Shown: in pieces, positions 1 to 11,120 of the stretch
Numbering within the stretch: position 1 is the first letter of the stretch
How the letters are laid out: every line of letters starts with the position of its first letter
DNA from: Cyathus striatus
Taxonomy: Eukaryota > Basidiomycota > Agaricomycetes > Agaricales > Nidulariaceae
NCBI GenBank assembly: GCA_025738555.1
Contig: JAOVFP010000013.1
Location: 3,782,001 to 3,846,000, forward strand
Direction of reading: 5' to 3'
Length of the DNA stretch: 64,000 nt
The notes under the pieces: model-generated
Databases searched by the model: none
What the model was told of the DNA's origin: nothing
What the model saw: the letters and a program-made list of their open reading frames with translations, nothing else
Translations under genes and position numbers: made by a program

Positions 1-322
1 TCCGGATGTACGTGCATAGGATCGGGTTTCGAGTCAGCACGTCCGTCCAATCTTTATACTGGTACTGATACTCGTATTCTTCGAGCTCGAGCTCTGTTTC
101 ATTGAGGCTGGAACATGGGAAGGAGACGAGGTGGGCCGCGTAGGTGCTTATAGAGTGGAATAGATGACGCTGGCAGAGACGGACAAAGATTTGCGCCGCG
201 AGAGTACAAGATTTGAGGGCTTTAGTTGTACTCGGGCATTCGTCTGTGGCGATATGATCAATGATCAGTGGAAAGAGCTCTAGCGGGATTCTAGGGGTGC
301 CGGTGAGTTCTTGAGGGGTCAT
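1..322 (-). CDS. F-box-like protein, N-terminal part (cut by window edge)
   Basis: An open frame runs on the minus strand from an ATG at 322 to the window edge. The first residues read MTPQELTGTPRIPLELFPLI, followed by an IDHIATDECPSTTKALKSC stretch. The pattern IPLELFPLIIDxIA...ALKSCxLAA is the usual start of Agaricomycete F-box-like proteins, where the helix binds Skp1 in SCF ubiquitin ligases. The protein is closely similar, block by block, to the start of the next gene (539-1876), so the two are tandem paralogues. Only about 107 residues are visible. The C-terminal leucine-rich part, which would choose the substrate, lies outside the window. The F-box assignment rests on this N-terminal pattern alone. 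Confidence 0.6.
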   Translation of the reverse strand, partial: MTPQELTGTPRIPLELFPLIIDHIATDECPSTTKALKSCTLAAQIFVRLCQRHLFHSISTYAAHLVSFPCSSLNETELELEEYEYQYQYKDWTDVLTRNPILCTYIR

Positions 323-538
323 ATATCATATACTTATGGTGTAGTTGAAGAAGGCAAGTAGTAGAAAGAGTGTTGAGTCCGCAGGCGCTGTGAACACTGA
401 AGATCATCGATTGACATCTCATGCACATGCATAGCTTTCCAATAGAGTGCAAATATTCAAATTTTACTAGTACATGATCGATCCTGCGATACCACTCGCT
501 TTCATACGTTTACTGTAGGTTCTGGCAGACTCATCCCT

Positions 539-1876
539 TTACATAACTCTACATGATACACGAAGCTTCCCCGACTCCGCAAACTGAGACATGGTTCTGC
601 AAGTCAGATCCGTTTGAAGCAACTCCAAATGTTTAAGCACTTCTCCATGCTCTTCCATCGCCCCGGGTAATATATTATGTTCAAATTCGATATCTATTAG
701 TCGAAAGGAAGGGAACGTTTTTTCCATTCGAGCACTGAGAATAGCAGCAACAGTTTCCCAGTCTTGAAAGTCTGTGAACCAGCTGAATATGGAGCCATTC
801 TTGTCGCACGTTGGCATAAAAATACAAATTGTTTCAAGGTTTATGAGGGGACTACGAGAGGACTGGAGGAGGGGAATAACGGTCGAGAGTGGGTTTAGCA
901 TCGGCCCATCCAAGTCGAACTGGACATCAAAAGTTAGGAATCGTAGATTGGTAAAGATAGAAATATCGAATAGTTCATAAGCATTCGTTCCAGAGTATAT
1001 AACAATCGTCAGCTCCTCAACAGGCTCCGAAATCATCTGGGCAAGACTCCAAGCCTCGACGATAGCTGCATGGCGAACACTTTCTATCGAATGCCCGAGG
1101 CCTAATGTGAGGCGCTTTAAATTAGACATATCCCATTCCCAAACGAAATAGGTCAAGTCACTCCACATGGTATTCCCGCAACGGGGAGTGACTCCAGTCG
1201 CAAGCAGGGGACAGGGTCTGGTGAACCACCCCACCCATCCCTCATGTAGCCCTTCAATGCGATACGGTCAAATGATAGGTGTCTGGCGTGTTTCACTGAA
1301 TAAAGGTCTCAAGAGGTTAAGGACAATGAATTGCACAATGTATAAAGTGCTGGAGGAGCTAAAAACTTTAGCAGTGGGGATACAAGCACGAGCCTAAACC
1401 CCAGCCCAAACTGACAATCTCAAGAGTATGCACCTCTGAGAGAATCCCAAGTGCCCAACCCAGCTGTTTATCCGTATCCAATGTATCTTCGCCGATAGCT
1501 GAAGAAAAAATACCTGTCCTCAGTTGATCTTCAGCCTCCGAGCATACGTGCGTAGAATCAGGTTATGAGTGAGGGTATGCAGAGTGTTATCTTTATGCTG
1601 ATGGCCACTGTAGAGCACGGCATCGAAATCAAAAGTTTCAGCACCAGGCGAATCATGATTTGGGTATGAGTTTGAATCGCAAAGAGGAGTAGAAAGGGCC
1701 CTGCATGTACTAATAGAGTAGAAGAGATGGCGCTGGTACAGTGGAACGAAGATACGAGCGGCGAGACAGTAGGACTGGAGGGCCTTAATTCTGCTAGGAT
1801 AATCGTCTGTAGCAAGATAGTCGATAATGACCGCGAAAAGCTCCAGCGGGATTCTAGAGGTGAGCTCGGTGGCCAT
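539..1876 (-). pseudogene. F-box-like protein, probably decayed paralogue
   Basis: The ATG at 1874-1876 opens 118 codons beginning MATELTSRIPLELFAVIIDY, an F-box-like N-terminus paralogous to the gene at the window start. The frame meets an in-frame TGA near 1525 just after RTYARRLKIN. Family-like coding continues in other frames: GEDTLDTDKQLGWALGILSE near 1410-1495, FLAPPALYTLCNSLSL near 1330, and a long block from about 1180 to 539 (WEWDMSNLKRLTLGLGHS through LRVSCRVM and a stop). Introns could explain one or two frame changes, but not the stop plus several shifts in a row, so a degraded gene is favoured. The C-terminal block has the irregular leucine spacing expected of F-box partners. An unusual multi-intron gene is possible; cDNA would settle it. 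Confidence 0.5.
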
Positions 1877-2593
1877 TTGATTAGGGTGAAAAGTAGATCG
1901 GTAAAGAAGTCTAGGATAGTATCAGTGGATGAAACGAGTATCGTGGGAGGGAAGATGCATCCCAAGACGTTTCTTGATGAGGATTTTGCAGTGTATTTAC
2001 TCAGTGCAGATGCACATTACAGAAGCTCTCTCTAACACAATAACGTGCGCTGAACGTGGTCAGAATGAGAGCAACGCCAAGTTTCGGAGAGCGGCCAGAC
2101 AGAGTTACGATAAACCATCTGTGAATGCAACCTTTTGTCGCATGTTAAAGAGGAATCCGATCTTCGAGCTTCAAGAGTTGGATGAGCATGAACATCCACG
2201 TCCAGACCGAAGATTTAGAGAGGGGATGAGTACTGAGTCGAGACTGACAGTAAGATTATATATTAGCGGAAGCTTCAACGTGATAAATGAAAAGCAAGAA
2301 AAGGTTCCAATCGAATTCCGGCGACCAACAAGAACCCAGAGCTTGGTGACGTCACCTTTCTAGTAAAAATGTGCACAGTGAAATATAATTCTCATTACAA
2401 AACAGACAGCGAAATAGAAAAAGCGACGTTGGGAAAAATATGAATCTAGTCCGATAGCATGGGGGATACCTGTAAGTAAATGTATGCGGGAACTGCCTTG
2501 AGATGTATGGGTGATAAATAGAAACTATATATGAGAGGGTATGGTAAAATATAAACAGCATTAAGAAACTACGGAGATGAAAGAAAAATAGCA
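1877..2593. other. Intergenic, no supported gene
   Basis: The stretch lies between the divergent F-box-like gene and the 3' end of the SHE3-like gene. Open frames on the plus strand (1929-2363) and minus strand (2352-2594) have no recognisable family pattern and look like chance. The part next to 2594 is A/T-rich and probably 3' untranslated sequence. Confidence 0.5.
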
Positions 2594-4453
2594 CTATGAT
2601 GTCGTTTCCACAGATCCTTGACTTGGTATTGATTTTGAAGGGTCTTCCGAAGGCAAAGATCCATGTCCGTCATCAGTCGACGCCCTCTTTCCAACAGTCT
2701 GCATAAGTCTCCTCAACCTTGCAAGTTCATCCGCAAGTTCCCTATAAACCCATCAGCAAAGTCCACCAAAAGCACAAAGAGAAGACATACCCAGCCTTCT
2801 TAGCAGCTTCCTCCCCTTCCTTCCGACTCCTCTCAACATCGCCCTTCATCTTCTCCACCTCCTCAATCCACATTTTCTCCACTTCGCTCTGCTTCTTCCT
2901 CTCCTCCTCCAAAAGCTTCTTTACATCCTCTTTCTTCTCCTCCCTCTTCTTCACCTCTTCCAAAAGGGTTTTATATTTCTTCCCTACGGCCTCAGCCTCC
3001 GTCTTCCACCGGTCTTCTCGTTTTTTCATATCCGCACGCAAGGACTCAAGGTCAGTGCGGAACGAGTCTGATATATGTTTTATGCTGTCCCGCAGCGTAA
3101 GATACTCGCGTTCCGACTTTTGCGACAGTGCAGAAGACTCGGAGAGCGCGGACTCCATTTCTCGGATGGTCTTTTTCGACGTGGTAGTTTCATTTTTGAG
3201 CTGCGTTTTGAACTGGACCGCTTCTCCTTCGGCTTTTCGTGCTCGTTCCAGTACCTACATCATAAAGGTTAGTCTCGCCCACTCGGAGGAGAGAGAAGGC
3301 CAAACCTCCTGCAACAACCGCTCCTTCCGCGCAACAACATTATTCAACCCCTCATTCTCCAGCCGCAGCCTCTCCCTCCCCTCCTTCAAATCCTCCGTCT
3401 GCCTCGTAAGCTGGGCAACAGTGCGCTGGGAAAGCCTTAGCTGAGTCTTCGTATTCTCGAGGGCATTCCGCGCGTTGACCACGCCAGTTTGTAAATCCGC
3501 CAACACCTTCGTTGTTCCGCCTGGAGTGAGCGAGATGCGTCGATTGGGTGAGACGGGTGGGTTGAGGGAGTTGGGGTCGTCGGATTTGGAGGGTGTGCTA
3601 GGAATGGTGAGGGAGTTGAAGGAGGCGGAGGAGTTGAGACGGGGAGTGTGGGGTACGTGGCCTTCGTCGGCTAGGGCCCGGGCATTGCCTGTGAGTATGA
3701 TGTTCATCGATTATATAGACGAAGTGGAATACCATAGAAAAGGAAGAAAGGGGGAAGGGACGAGGACTAACCTACTGAAGCTACTGGTATCCCTACAAAA
3801 GCCGCTTTAAAAGATTATATGAAAGGAAATGAAAGAAACGTACGAGATAGAGTTCTGGTGGGGCTCGAAGCGCGTTTATATGATGGGCTGGTGGGTATTC
3901 CCTCTGGTATACTATTCGTGCCGTTCTCTTCTTTCCTAGGTAATGGCAAGTTTGAATCTGGCCCCGCAATGCCTTGCAGCACATCAAAACTCGAGCGTCG
4001 CTTCACCTTTGCAGCTGCAATTGTAGCAGGCGAAGCAAACGACGAAGGCGGGGATGAGGATGTAGAAGCCATATCTTCAGATATCGAGTTTGAAAGTGAG
4101 TGAGACAAAGACAAGTCGGTAGAGGAATTAGAGTACGGGCGCGGACCGGAGCGGATGATGTTTTCGAGAGAGTTGAGCTGGGCTTGGTGTTGGCGGATAG
4201 TGTGTTTTAGGGTAGATACGTGGTGTCGCACAGCGACTGTAGGTAATGTCAGCATAGCGACTATATATGAAAAGTAGTTGGTACCTGGATCGTCCAGCGA
4301 AAATGAAGGGCTGTGGGCGCGCAAGGAAGAGCGTGATGACGGGCGTGAAGTCGAGCGATCACGCGAGTGTTTTGACGGGGACAGGTATGGCGACGAGGGA
4401 GTTGGCGTTGAGCTTGTCGGGTGGGATGTATTTTGGACTGGACCGGGAGACAT
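2594..4453 (-). CDS. SHE3: SHE3-like coiled-coil protein (SWI5-dependent HO expression protein 3 family)
   Basis: Six exons rebuild a 525-residue protein: 4453-4285, 4236-3844, 3792-3772, 3688-3306, 3254-2791, 2741-2594. All introns are GT-AG and the exon sum is divisible by three. The N-terminal third is Ser/Pro-rich and low-complexity. From about residue 230 a long coiled coil follows (VVNARNALENTKTQLRLSQR, then LTRQTEDLKEGRERLRLENE and NNVVARKERLLQEV), the hallmark of fungal proteins annotated as SHE3. In yeast, She3 links She2-bound mRNA to the myosin Myo4 for mRNA transport on actin; the role in basidiomycetes is inferred. The C-terminus is charged and ends in VETTS. The third exon is only 21 nt and encodes RIPVASV across its junctions. 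The start was chosen as the first ATG upstream of the conserved SP-rich block. Confidence 0.75.
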
Positions 4454-4810
4454 TCACTATGGAGTCAGTGGCAGTCCAGAGAAGGCTATCTTTGGGTGAT
4501 GCAAGAGATATCTGCGAGTGATGATGCAGGTACAGGACACCTTGCTGGCTTGTCGGGGTCGTTAATTGGGGTATATTTAAACGTTGTCTGCAAAGAAGAA
4601 AGAAAGAAAAAGAGGTGGTATACGAGTCCGACGGGTGTCCAAAGGACCAAACTTGAAACCAATTGACAAGGCACCCATTACGTATTTACACCTATTTGCC
4701 TCCATTTACTTCCTCCACGTGACTGAATTAGTCGCGACCCCAGGCGCGTCAACCATTTATTCCCGTCTGTCCTCTATAATTTTATCCCCCCTATCCATAT
4801 ACCACAAATA
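4454..4810. promoter_or_regulatory. Shared divergent promoter region
   Basis: These 357 bp separate the start codons of the minus-strand SHE3-like gene and the plus-strand RING gene, so both promoters must lie here or overlap. The side next to 4811 is pyrimidine-rich (CTCTATAATTTTATCCCCCC), as is common just upstream of fungal start codons. No discrete operator was identified. Confidence 0.4.
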
Positions 4811-5994
4811 ATGCCTACCCAATGCTCCATCTGTCTCTCTGAATATAACGACCCCGTATCTATCCCTTGCGGTGAGATTCCCCCTGACTCTCATTATCAC
4901 GCCACTCGCCGTGCCACTGCTCACTCAGCTAACTTGGAAACCGCGTCACAGGTCATATATACTGCACAAAGTGCCTCTCCGACCACGTAAATGTGCCTAC
5001 CAACCAAGGTTTCACTTCTACCTGCCCCACCTGTCGCGCACCCTTCAACACCCGTACGTCCCGCTCTTTCTTCCCTTTTTCATCAATTCCTGACACAAAG
5101 CAATAGTAAAACCAGACGTACGTCCCAAACAACACAACTCCCCACCATTTTAGCTTACCCTTCAAATTCAAAGCTCACTTATCTTCCACGGAAATACCAC
5201 CAATATGTCCTCCCCTCCGTCCGCCGCGTCTACCCCGCCGTCATCGTGCCCCCACAAGATCCCGCCCATCTCAAAGAAAAAGTCCGTCAGCTTGAAGCCC
5301 GCATCGCAGCCTACAAGCTCAGGGAAGAACAGCTCCTCAAGCAATGTGAGCGATACCATGCTGCCGTGCTGGCCCACCGCGAAGGGGAACGAAATGCTAT
5401 TGTTGAAGCTCGCGAGTGGGAGGAGCAGTTGGAGGAGGCTAAAGAAGAGCTAGATGAAGTTAAGGAAGAGTTGGACGAGGTGAAGCTGCAGCTAGAGAGC
5501 GTGGAGGACGATCTGCGCGAAGCGGAGGAGGCCAAGGAGGAGGCAGAGGAAGAGAGAGATGGCGCCGAGATCAAGCTTCAGGAAATGATAGAGATATGTG
5601 ATGGGCTGGAGTTACGGTTCGATGCCATCTTTCTCAGAACTTCTCTTCTTACTGATCGATAATTCATAGACAAGAGACGGAAATAGCATCTCTAAAAGAT
5701 GAGATACTAAAACTCAAAAAGAAAAACATCGTGCTCAAGCAACAGCTTCAACATAAAGAACGAGAGCGGCCTGCTCCTGCTCCTTTCCCTGTCCAGTTGC
5801 CCACTCCGGAACGTCCATCCCTCCCGGCGGAACGGAAGGTTCGCCCGTTGCCTAAACGGCTTTCTCATGCGCGCTCCCCTAGTCCTGGTCCATCACCAGG
5901 CGAGCTGCGCATGAAGAAACCCCGCATTGAGAAGGAAAACGAGTATCCCATTCCGTGTCTTTCCTGTGGAAAAAATCATGGTCGTCGGCATTGA
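4811..5994 (+). CDS. RING-finger/coiled-coil protein A (putative E3 ubiquitin ligase)
   Basis: Exons 4811-4871, 4952-5053, 5107-5117, 5174-5616 and 5670-5994 give 313 residues in frame. The N-terminus holds a C3HC4 RING: CSICLSEYNDPVSIPCGHIY, then CTKC and a CPTCRAPF pair. RING domains recruit ubiquitin-loaded E2 enzymes, so an E3 role is expected but the substrate is unknown. After the RING comes the block YLPRKYHQYVLPSVRRVYP, then a strongly acidic coiled coil (LEEAKEELDEVKEELDEVK) and a basic Ser/Pro-rich tail with a possible nuclear signal. The tail ends in CLSCGKNHGRRH. The third exon is only 11 nt. Genes at 8372-9329 and 12666-14073 share the architecture and the intron inside the RING. 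Confidence 0.75.
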
Positions 5995-7754
5995 TATGCT
6001 ATGTTTTTATTGTGATGGGGTTACTTATACGTAACTATTCTTGTTGCTGAGATGTTTAGATTGTAGGTTATGATGTTTAGAATGCTATATATACTTATAG
6101 TTCGTAGAGTACATTCGTTAATGAGATGTGATAGTACTACTTACAGTATATATGTATATATTAACTTTAGTAAAACACACCTACCGCAATCCTGTTTACT
6201 AGATTATGGTATTGGACGAGGGAAAGTGGGGGGCCCGACTACTCCTCTGTTGTATCTCATAAGTCTGATTTAGCTTTCCATCAACAATAACCGCTATCCG
6301 AAATCTATGACAAGTAGGGCGTCGCCTCTTGAACGGATCAATTAATGCGGAAGCCATAAATATAAATCCTTCTGAATGACATCATGACCAGAAAGAGTGC
6401 AACGATCTGCAAGAATCACGTTCAAAGTGGATTTACTATAATCTGTTAAGCATTTTTGAAAACAATCCCCCATCGCTTTTCCGTCAGAATAAGGAGTCGT
6501 GTTTGTATACGACCAAAAACACGACCCACAGAGTTGAAGAGGCACTGCGTGACGCGTCGGCCCGAACACAAAGAATTGAGCGTGGAGCAACACTGCTATC
6601 CTCGGAAAGCCAGAAAGTAACGAATCCAAATATCTGCGAGGCGGCCCAGGCCGGCAGTGTCAAATGAGTGATCCATGATTGCACCAATACACATGTTAGT
6701 TTTGGGACGTATCAAGCAAATATCAAGCGCCAGATCAAGACAGTCACAAGTATAGATCTTTGAGATACAATACAATATGAAGCCACGAAGCTGAGAGTCG
6801 TCAAGAGAATAAGCAATTAAAAATCAACGCCGTTGAAGTTGTGAATCCTAGAAATGTGATCAAATAAAGTGATCAAGTCACAGAATATCAGATATCATGT
6901 GTTACTGTGGGTCTGGCATAGTAATGTGGGTCCCAGCCTTGTCCCAGTCCACGTTGGATTCCATGCAAAGAAAGAACTAGAACTTGACCTCACTGAAATT
7001 CTTCGTGGCACTAGCCAGCGACCGCTGCGCGTCCCCTAGTAGTATTATTTTGGAACGAAAAGGCATCACTGAGAAAGTCAAGTGTCCAAGTCGTTGTGTT
7101 GTACAAATCTTTGTATCGGAACTGGCTACTAATCCTGCGAGTCAGCGACATATTTATTCTTTATGCCGAGAACTGTACTGTATGCTGACCGTCCTGCCGT
7201 GAAAGATATACGTCAACCAAAAGTTCGTCATTTGGTGTCACCACTTTTGACTTGCGTGCGAGAAGACAAAGTTAGATATTGTAAGTATAATAGAGATTAT
7301 GATGCAGTGAATGGGAGCAGCTCAACCCGAGTGCCCAAAGATACTTTCGAGAGTAAGGAAACCATTCCAGTTTCTTAAGTCAATTAAGTATGAGAACGTA
7401 AACAGGTGCTGACCACCGTCACGAGCTAGTTGATCATGAAGCAACGTGGATCACGCAAGTGTTTGTTCAAGGAAATGCACATCGAAAACTGAGCGAGGAA
7501 ATTCAAAGCAGGCTAGCAGCGTATCAAGCTCCATGATCCAAGTTCCAGTCGGGTTCCAGTGACAGTGAAGAAGCTCTGAAGTTTGGCAATATCGGCGTGA
7601 CAAAGCCCACTTTGGAAGGTAGAAGTTTGGGTGAATTATGCTATCTGCCACTAGAGTATAAGCAGTAGTGCCAACCGGCAGCGATATAGGGAGGAGAAAC
7701 AAAAGATACCAAGTACATACGAAGATAGCGTAAATTAACTCTCCAAAGCTGTGG
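5995..7754. other. Intergenic, no supported gene
   Basis: This A/T-rich stretch lies between RING gene A and the U6 snRNA gene. Short frames occur on both strands (for example minus 6342-6629 with several Cys, and minus 7451-7804), but none shows a family pattern or a convincing set of splice sites. A diverged dispersed repeat lies at 6871-6989. Confidence 0.45.
6871..6989 (+). repeat. Dispersed repeat copy A
   Basis: The segment starting TGATCAAGTCACAG and ending AAAGAACTAGAACTTG recurs in inverted orientation at 33234-33340. Both ends match closely; the middle (containing ACTGTGGGT and GTCCACG) is diverged and differs in length. It is probably a remnant of a short non-coding repeat. Confidence 0.5.
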
Positions 7755-7825
7755 GAATTCAACCCCGCGAGCTGAACAAAATGCAAAACTGAATTCACAC
7801 GCACCTTGCTTACCCAAAGACTATT
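7755..7825 (+). promoter_or_regulatory. Conserved upstream region of U6 copy 1
   Basis: About 70 bp upstream of the U6 RNA (CAACCCCGCGAGCTGAAC through TTACCCAAAGACTATT) is almost identical to the sequence upstream of the second U6 copy at 29522-29642. The flanks further out differ. Such confined identity points to a conserved RNA polymerase III promoter, or to the borders of a recent duplication. No canonical TATA box at -30 is obvious. Confidence 0.45.
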
Positions 7826-7849
7826 GTCCCCTTCGGGGTGACATACGAA

Positions 7850-7880
<31 letters not shown>

Positions 7881-7946
7881 GGCCCCTGCACAAGGATGAC
7901 ACGCTTTCCCGGAGTGGTAGACCTACGGGTCTCAATATTTATTTTA
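7826..7946 (+). ncRNA. U6: U6 spliceosomal snRNA, copy 1
   Basis: The sequence contains the diagnostic U6 core: a 5' hairpin (GTCCCCTTCGGGG), AAATTGGAACGATACAGAGA with the ACAGAGA box at 7864-7870, GATTAGCATGG with the AGC triad, and CCCCTGCACAAGGATGACAC of the internal stem-loop. U6 pairs with U2 and the 5' splice site in the spliceosome catalytic core. The 3' part differs from animal U6: it carries an AGACC-TACG-GGTCT hairpin followed by A/T-rich sequence with T runs that could end polymerase III transcription. The 5' end is placed at the hairpin start; the 3' end is approximate. The second copy (29522-29642, minus) is identical over the RNA. Confidence 0.9.
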
Positions 7947-8371
7947 TTGGTTCTTCGCATGAAATTGTTTTCTGAAAGTTTAGTTACCTGTAGAAGTAAC
8001 TTTACATAATCATGATTTTTTGGACGACACCAGAAAATTTAATTCGCCAAAATGGCTACTTCATATTTATTCAAAGACATGCAATTGACATATATGGTGT
8101 TCAGTTCAGAGAACTAGAAATTACTAAATCCAAAGAAGAGCCTAGACTATTAGTACTCTCACCTGTCATCGGTCCTTTGTCTGGAGCAACTACGTATTTG
8201 TCTTAAATGGTCCAGGCAATAGAAGGAAAGAAGCTAGCAAATAAAAGAATTATATATTACACCCAATAAGTACATTTCCGATAGGTACATTAGTCCCGAT
8301 GCTGTTGAAGATATTACAATGTGAATGTGACCCCTAAAAAGTAAAGCATGCAAATTCAAAACAGGAAGTAT
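7947..8371. other. Intergenic, no supported gene
   Basis: This A/T-rich spacer lies between U6 copy 1 and the 3' end of RING gene B. A 64-codon plus-strand frame at 8012-8206 has no supporting pattern. Confidence 0.45.
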
Positions 8372-9329
8372 TCAGGCGACTGGAAGCGGTCTGGAAGTAC
8401 CGCCTTTGTCTGCCCTATCGGTTGGGTGTGTGCATCGACTCGAGTTTGTGGGAGGCTGGACGCGTTCAGAATCACGGGGCCGCGGTGATAGCAAGAAGTC
8501 CGGAACCACCTCTTCCATCTTCACGCGTTTTCGCGGATGTGGTTCTTCGTCCTCTAGCTGAGGCACGTCTGGTATGACCAACGAAGCCTTGGATTTTCCG
8601 AGCACATTCAAAGACAACCCATCTGTGAATGGTGAGGGTAATGAGAAATCACGCATAATTGACCTATGACGCGTTCATGAATAAGCAAAATTTCTAGCAA
8701 GAGTTTAATAAACGTACTCGTCTTCATCAAGACGTCGTTTCAATGAGTGACATCGTTTCTGGAGCTCGTCACGTTCTCGAGAGACGTGAATGGCCTGGTC
8801 TCTCGCCATCCGCGTAAGTTCTAGAAGGCCGAGCGTGGCAGCGCCATGGACCTCTGCCCGTCGCCTCCACATATCACAGTTTGTCCGCAGTGCGGCATTC
8901 TCTGCACGCAAACGGGCAATTTCTACGTCGGCGGAGCCAGACGCGACCGAGGTGGATGCTCGAGGGCCTTCGCGGAGCAGTTGATCCAGGTATACTTTGC
9001 GGATGCTGGGAGTAAGATGAGGCCGTAGGTGAGCAGGCACGACGGCGGGATCAATCGGAGCTGTGATAAATACGATCAGATGGTGAGAAGAGTGTGTCCA
9101 TTGAAGACAACTCACCGACGGTGTACAGTGCACGACAGCTAGGGCATGAATGGAGGCTCGAATACGACTTTATGGCCTCTACGGCTCTACGTATGCATTC
9201 TTTACAAAATATGTGGCCTGAAGCGAGCTGTTAGTACAAAGGATGGACAGGTGAGGAATGTGAAGACGTACCGCACGGTAGGGAAACAGGAGATTTCAAA
9301 TCTTCAAGACAAATGTGACAGGTTATCAT
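8372..9329 (-). CDS. RING-finger/coiled-coil protein B (putative E3 ubiquitin ligase)
   Basis: Exons 9329-9272, 9217-9116, 9060-8718 and 8663-8372 join in frame to 264 residues. The N-terminal C3HC4 RING reads MITCHICLEDLKSPVSLPCG, then HIFCKEC and CPSCRALY. The block VPAHLRPHLTPSIRKVYLDQ corresponds to the LPSVRRVY region of protein A. A helical segment rich in Glu and Arg follows (VEIARLRAENAALRTNCDMW). The tail is basic and Pro/Ser-rich (HPRKRVKMEEVVPDF), suggesting a nuclear location. The start is the ATG directly before the RING; an upstream in-frame ATG would add a low-complexity leader. It is a paralogue of 4811-5994 in opposite orientation, and the first intron splits the same Gly codon of the RING. 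Confidence 0.75.
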
Positions 9330-9594
9330 TTTTAGAGTTGGGGGTGGGGTGGGGGAGGATTGACTGTAGAGGAGAGTTGACTTGCTTTTGTACTTCCAGG
9401 GAATCGGGGCTGAGAAAATCAGGCCGGCCTCGGTGGATTCATTTCGCACATTACACCTACAACATAGAGGAGACTAATCCAGAAAAACCCGAATGACGAA
9501 TAATAGTGGCTCAGGTTTACTGGAATTTATTTCGATCTCCTTCATCGACTCCTCGCCTTACGCGCGAGGAGGAACTGGAAGCTGGGGAGCCTGA

Positions 9595-10931
9595 TCACGC
9601 CGAGCTCCAGATACGCGAATTATTCGGTCGAGTTTTGGCCGGACTTACTGTTGGGAACCAAATCGCAATGCTAGTAAGCGGGTCATTGACTGTTTTGCAA
9701 GGAGTATGTTGTGGCTCAAACAGTCGAGTAAAGTCGGAGACTTTCAACGACCGATCTAGGGGAATCCAGATCCGAAAGGTCACACAACTGATGCGTCGAT
9801 CGTAATTCGCGGCAAGACCAGTAGGCACTAAAAATAGACTTGGCATCGTAAGTGGGGTACTCATCCGAGTGATTCCAGCTATCTCGATAACATGTAGAGC
9901 CCATTGACGCCAGTGCTCGCAGCCTGTAAGAGTGCGAGGACCATCAGGCATATGGGAAGTTAGATAAACATGGTTACAGGTGATCTGGCGATCTCACCAC
10001 GGCGAATTTTTGCGACCGACTTCGATTGAAATACATATACGACGGATGAATAAAATTGCTAGTACATACTTCCAAGTTCCAGGTGCAAATTGATGTGACT
10101 GGTTACTGGAACCGTTTTGCGTACACGAACAGCAACGTGAAAGAACTCCGTCAAATTTTCCGTCACCGTAGGCTTGTTTAATGGAGAGTATTTATCCCGA
10201 AAGAAGTAATTTTAGAGGCCGGGAAGAATCGTCATATTCCAGGTTCGTAACTGAAGTGCGCTACCATCTGGGTAGAAGGCCGGGAATCGTGAACCTCAAC
10301 CGCGTCCGTGCTTGTTTTCACAGCGGCGCTTGCTCGTAGCTTGACAAATATCTGTAACAGCCACACAAGGAGATATAGTGGATTTCGGGTAGGCATGGGC
10401 TTCATCAAGGGATTCATAATTCTAAACTTTGCTATATACATACCACGACATGACATGGAATGTGATGCAGGGAGAAAACTCTTGGGACCTACAGCTTCGT
10501 ATGGACTAAAAACATCGCATGGCTGTCGTAGCACTGTCGAGGAATGTCATGAAATGTCGATAGTATCGGAGATGTGTTTGCTCCTTGCAGACGGCGCGTT
10601 CAGGATTGGTGAGGCACCATGACTACACGTCGAAAGTAAGTCGAAAGCTCCCGACTTGCGGCGTCATATTGGATCCAGAAAAAAAACAGGAGATCAAGCT
10701 TCGTTGCCCATAAATGAAGATCGACACCTGCACTAGCCCGCAGAGATAGCCAGACGGAAAAACGGAAGATGCAGAGCTCCAGAGGGCCAGGTGAGTGCCA
10801 AGTAAGCTAGTAGTAGTATTTGATACATCTGTAGAACGTCGGGTATGTGTACTGCGGTGGACGTGTACAACTCCGATGCTGAAGGTCGGGGACGAGGATG
10901 ACCGTGGCCACCGAGCGAGACCGAGCGCCAT
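9595..10931 (-). other. Unresolved minus-strand coding patch
   Basis: Several minus-strand blocks look protein-coding but no complete model was obtained. Block 1 (about 10199-10070) reads KYSPLNKPTVTENLTEFFHV and ends LHLELG at a GTATGT donor. Block 2 (from a TTACAG acceptor, exon start 9923) joins in frame and reads CEHWRQWALHVIEIAGITRM, then FLVPTGLAANYDRRISCVTF, ending near 9595. Upstream (10620-10860) are further plausible pieces in changing frames: MYQILLLAYLALTWPSGAL, hydrophobic, and GVDLHLWATKLDLLFFFWIQ. The frames cannot be linked without assuming unclear introns. It may be a many-intron gene divergent from RPL11, or a decaying one. No family was recognised. Confidence 0.3.
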
Positions 10932-11120
10932 GGTTAGCGCTTGGGTGTATCACAAACAATGTCACGTGGTATCGACGTCATGGCTATCTCGGCAACGGGC
11001 GGGAGTTGTGCAGGAGGAAAAATAAAGTTTCAGCCACAAGCGGTCACGTTCGCACCAAACAAGGACTGGATACGCTCCGCATAGGTAGGTACACGACGAC
11101 AACCACCACCCTCAATAAAA

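Noticed and set aside
1515..1530. In-frame TGA in the F-box-like gene as recoding or selenocysteine
   Set aside because: Several further frame changes follow; decay is the simpler explanation, and fungi of this group lack known selenoprotein machinery.
1929..2363. 144-codon plus-strand frame upstream of the F-box-like gene
   Set aside because: It overlaps the likely promoter of the minus-strand gene and shows no conserved motif.
6342..6687. Cys-containing minus-strand frames that could suggest a small secreted protein
   Set aside because: Two overlapping frames compete, no signal peptide or regular Cys spacing, and no splice support.
7451..7804. 117-codon minus-strand frame overlapping the U6 upstream region
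   Set aside because: Its start lies within the conserved U6 promoter block and a possible GTATGT donor breaks it; no family recognised.
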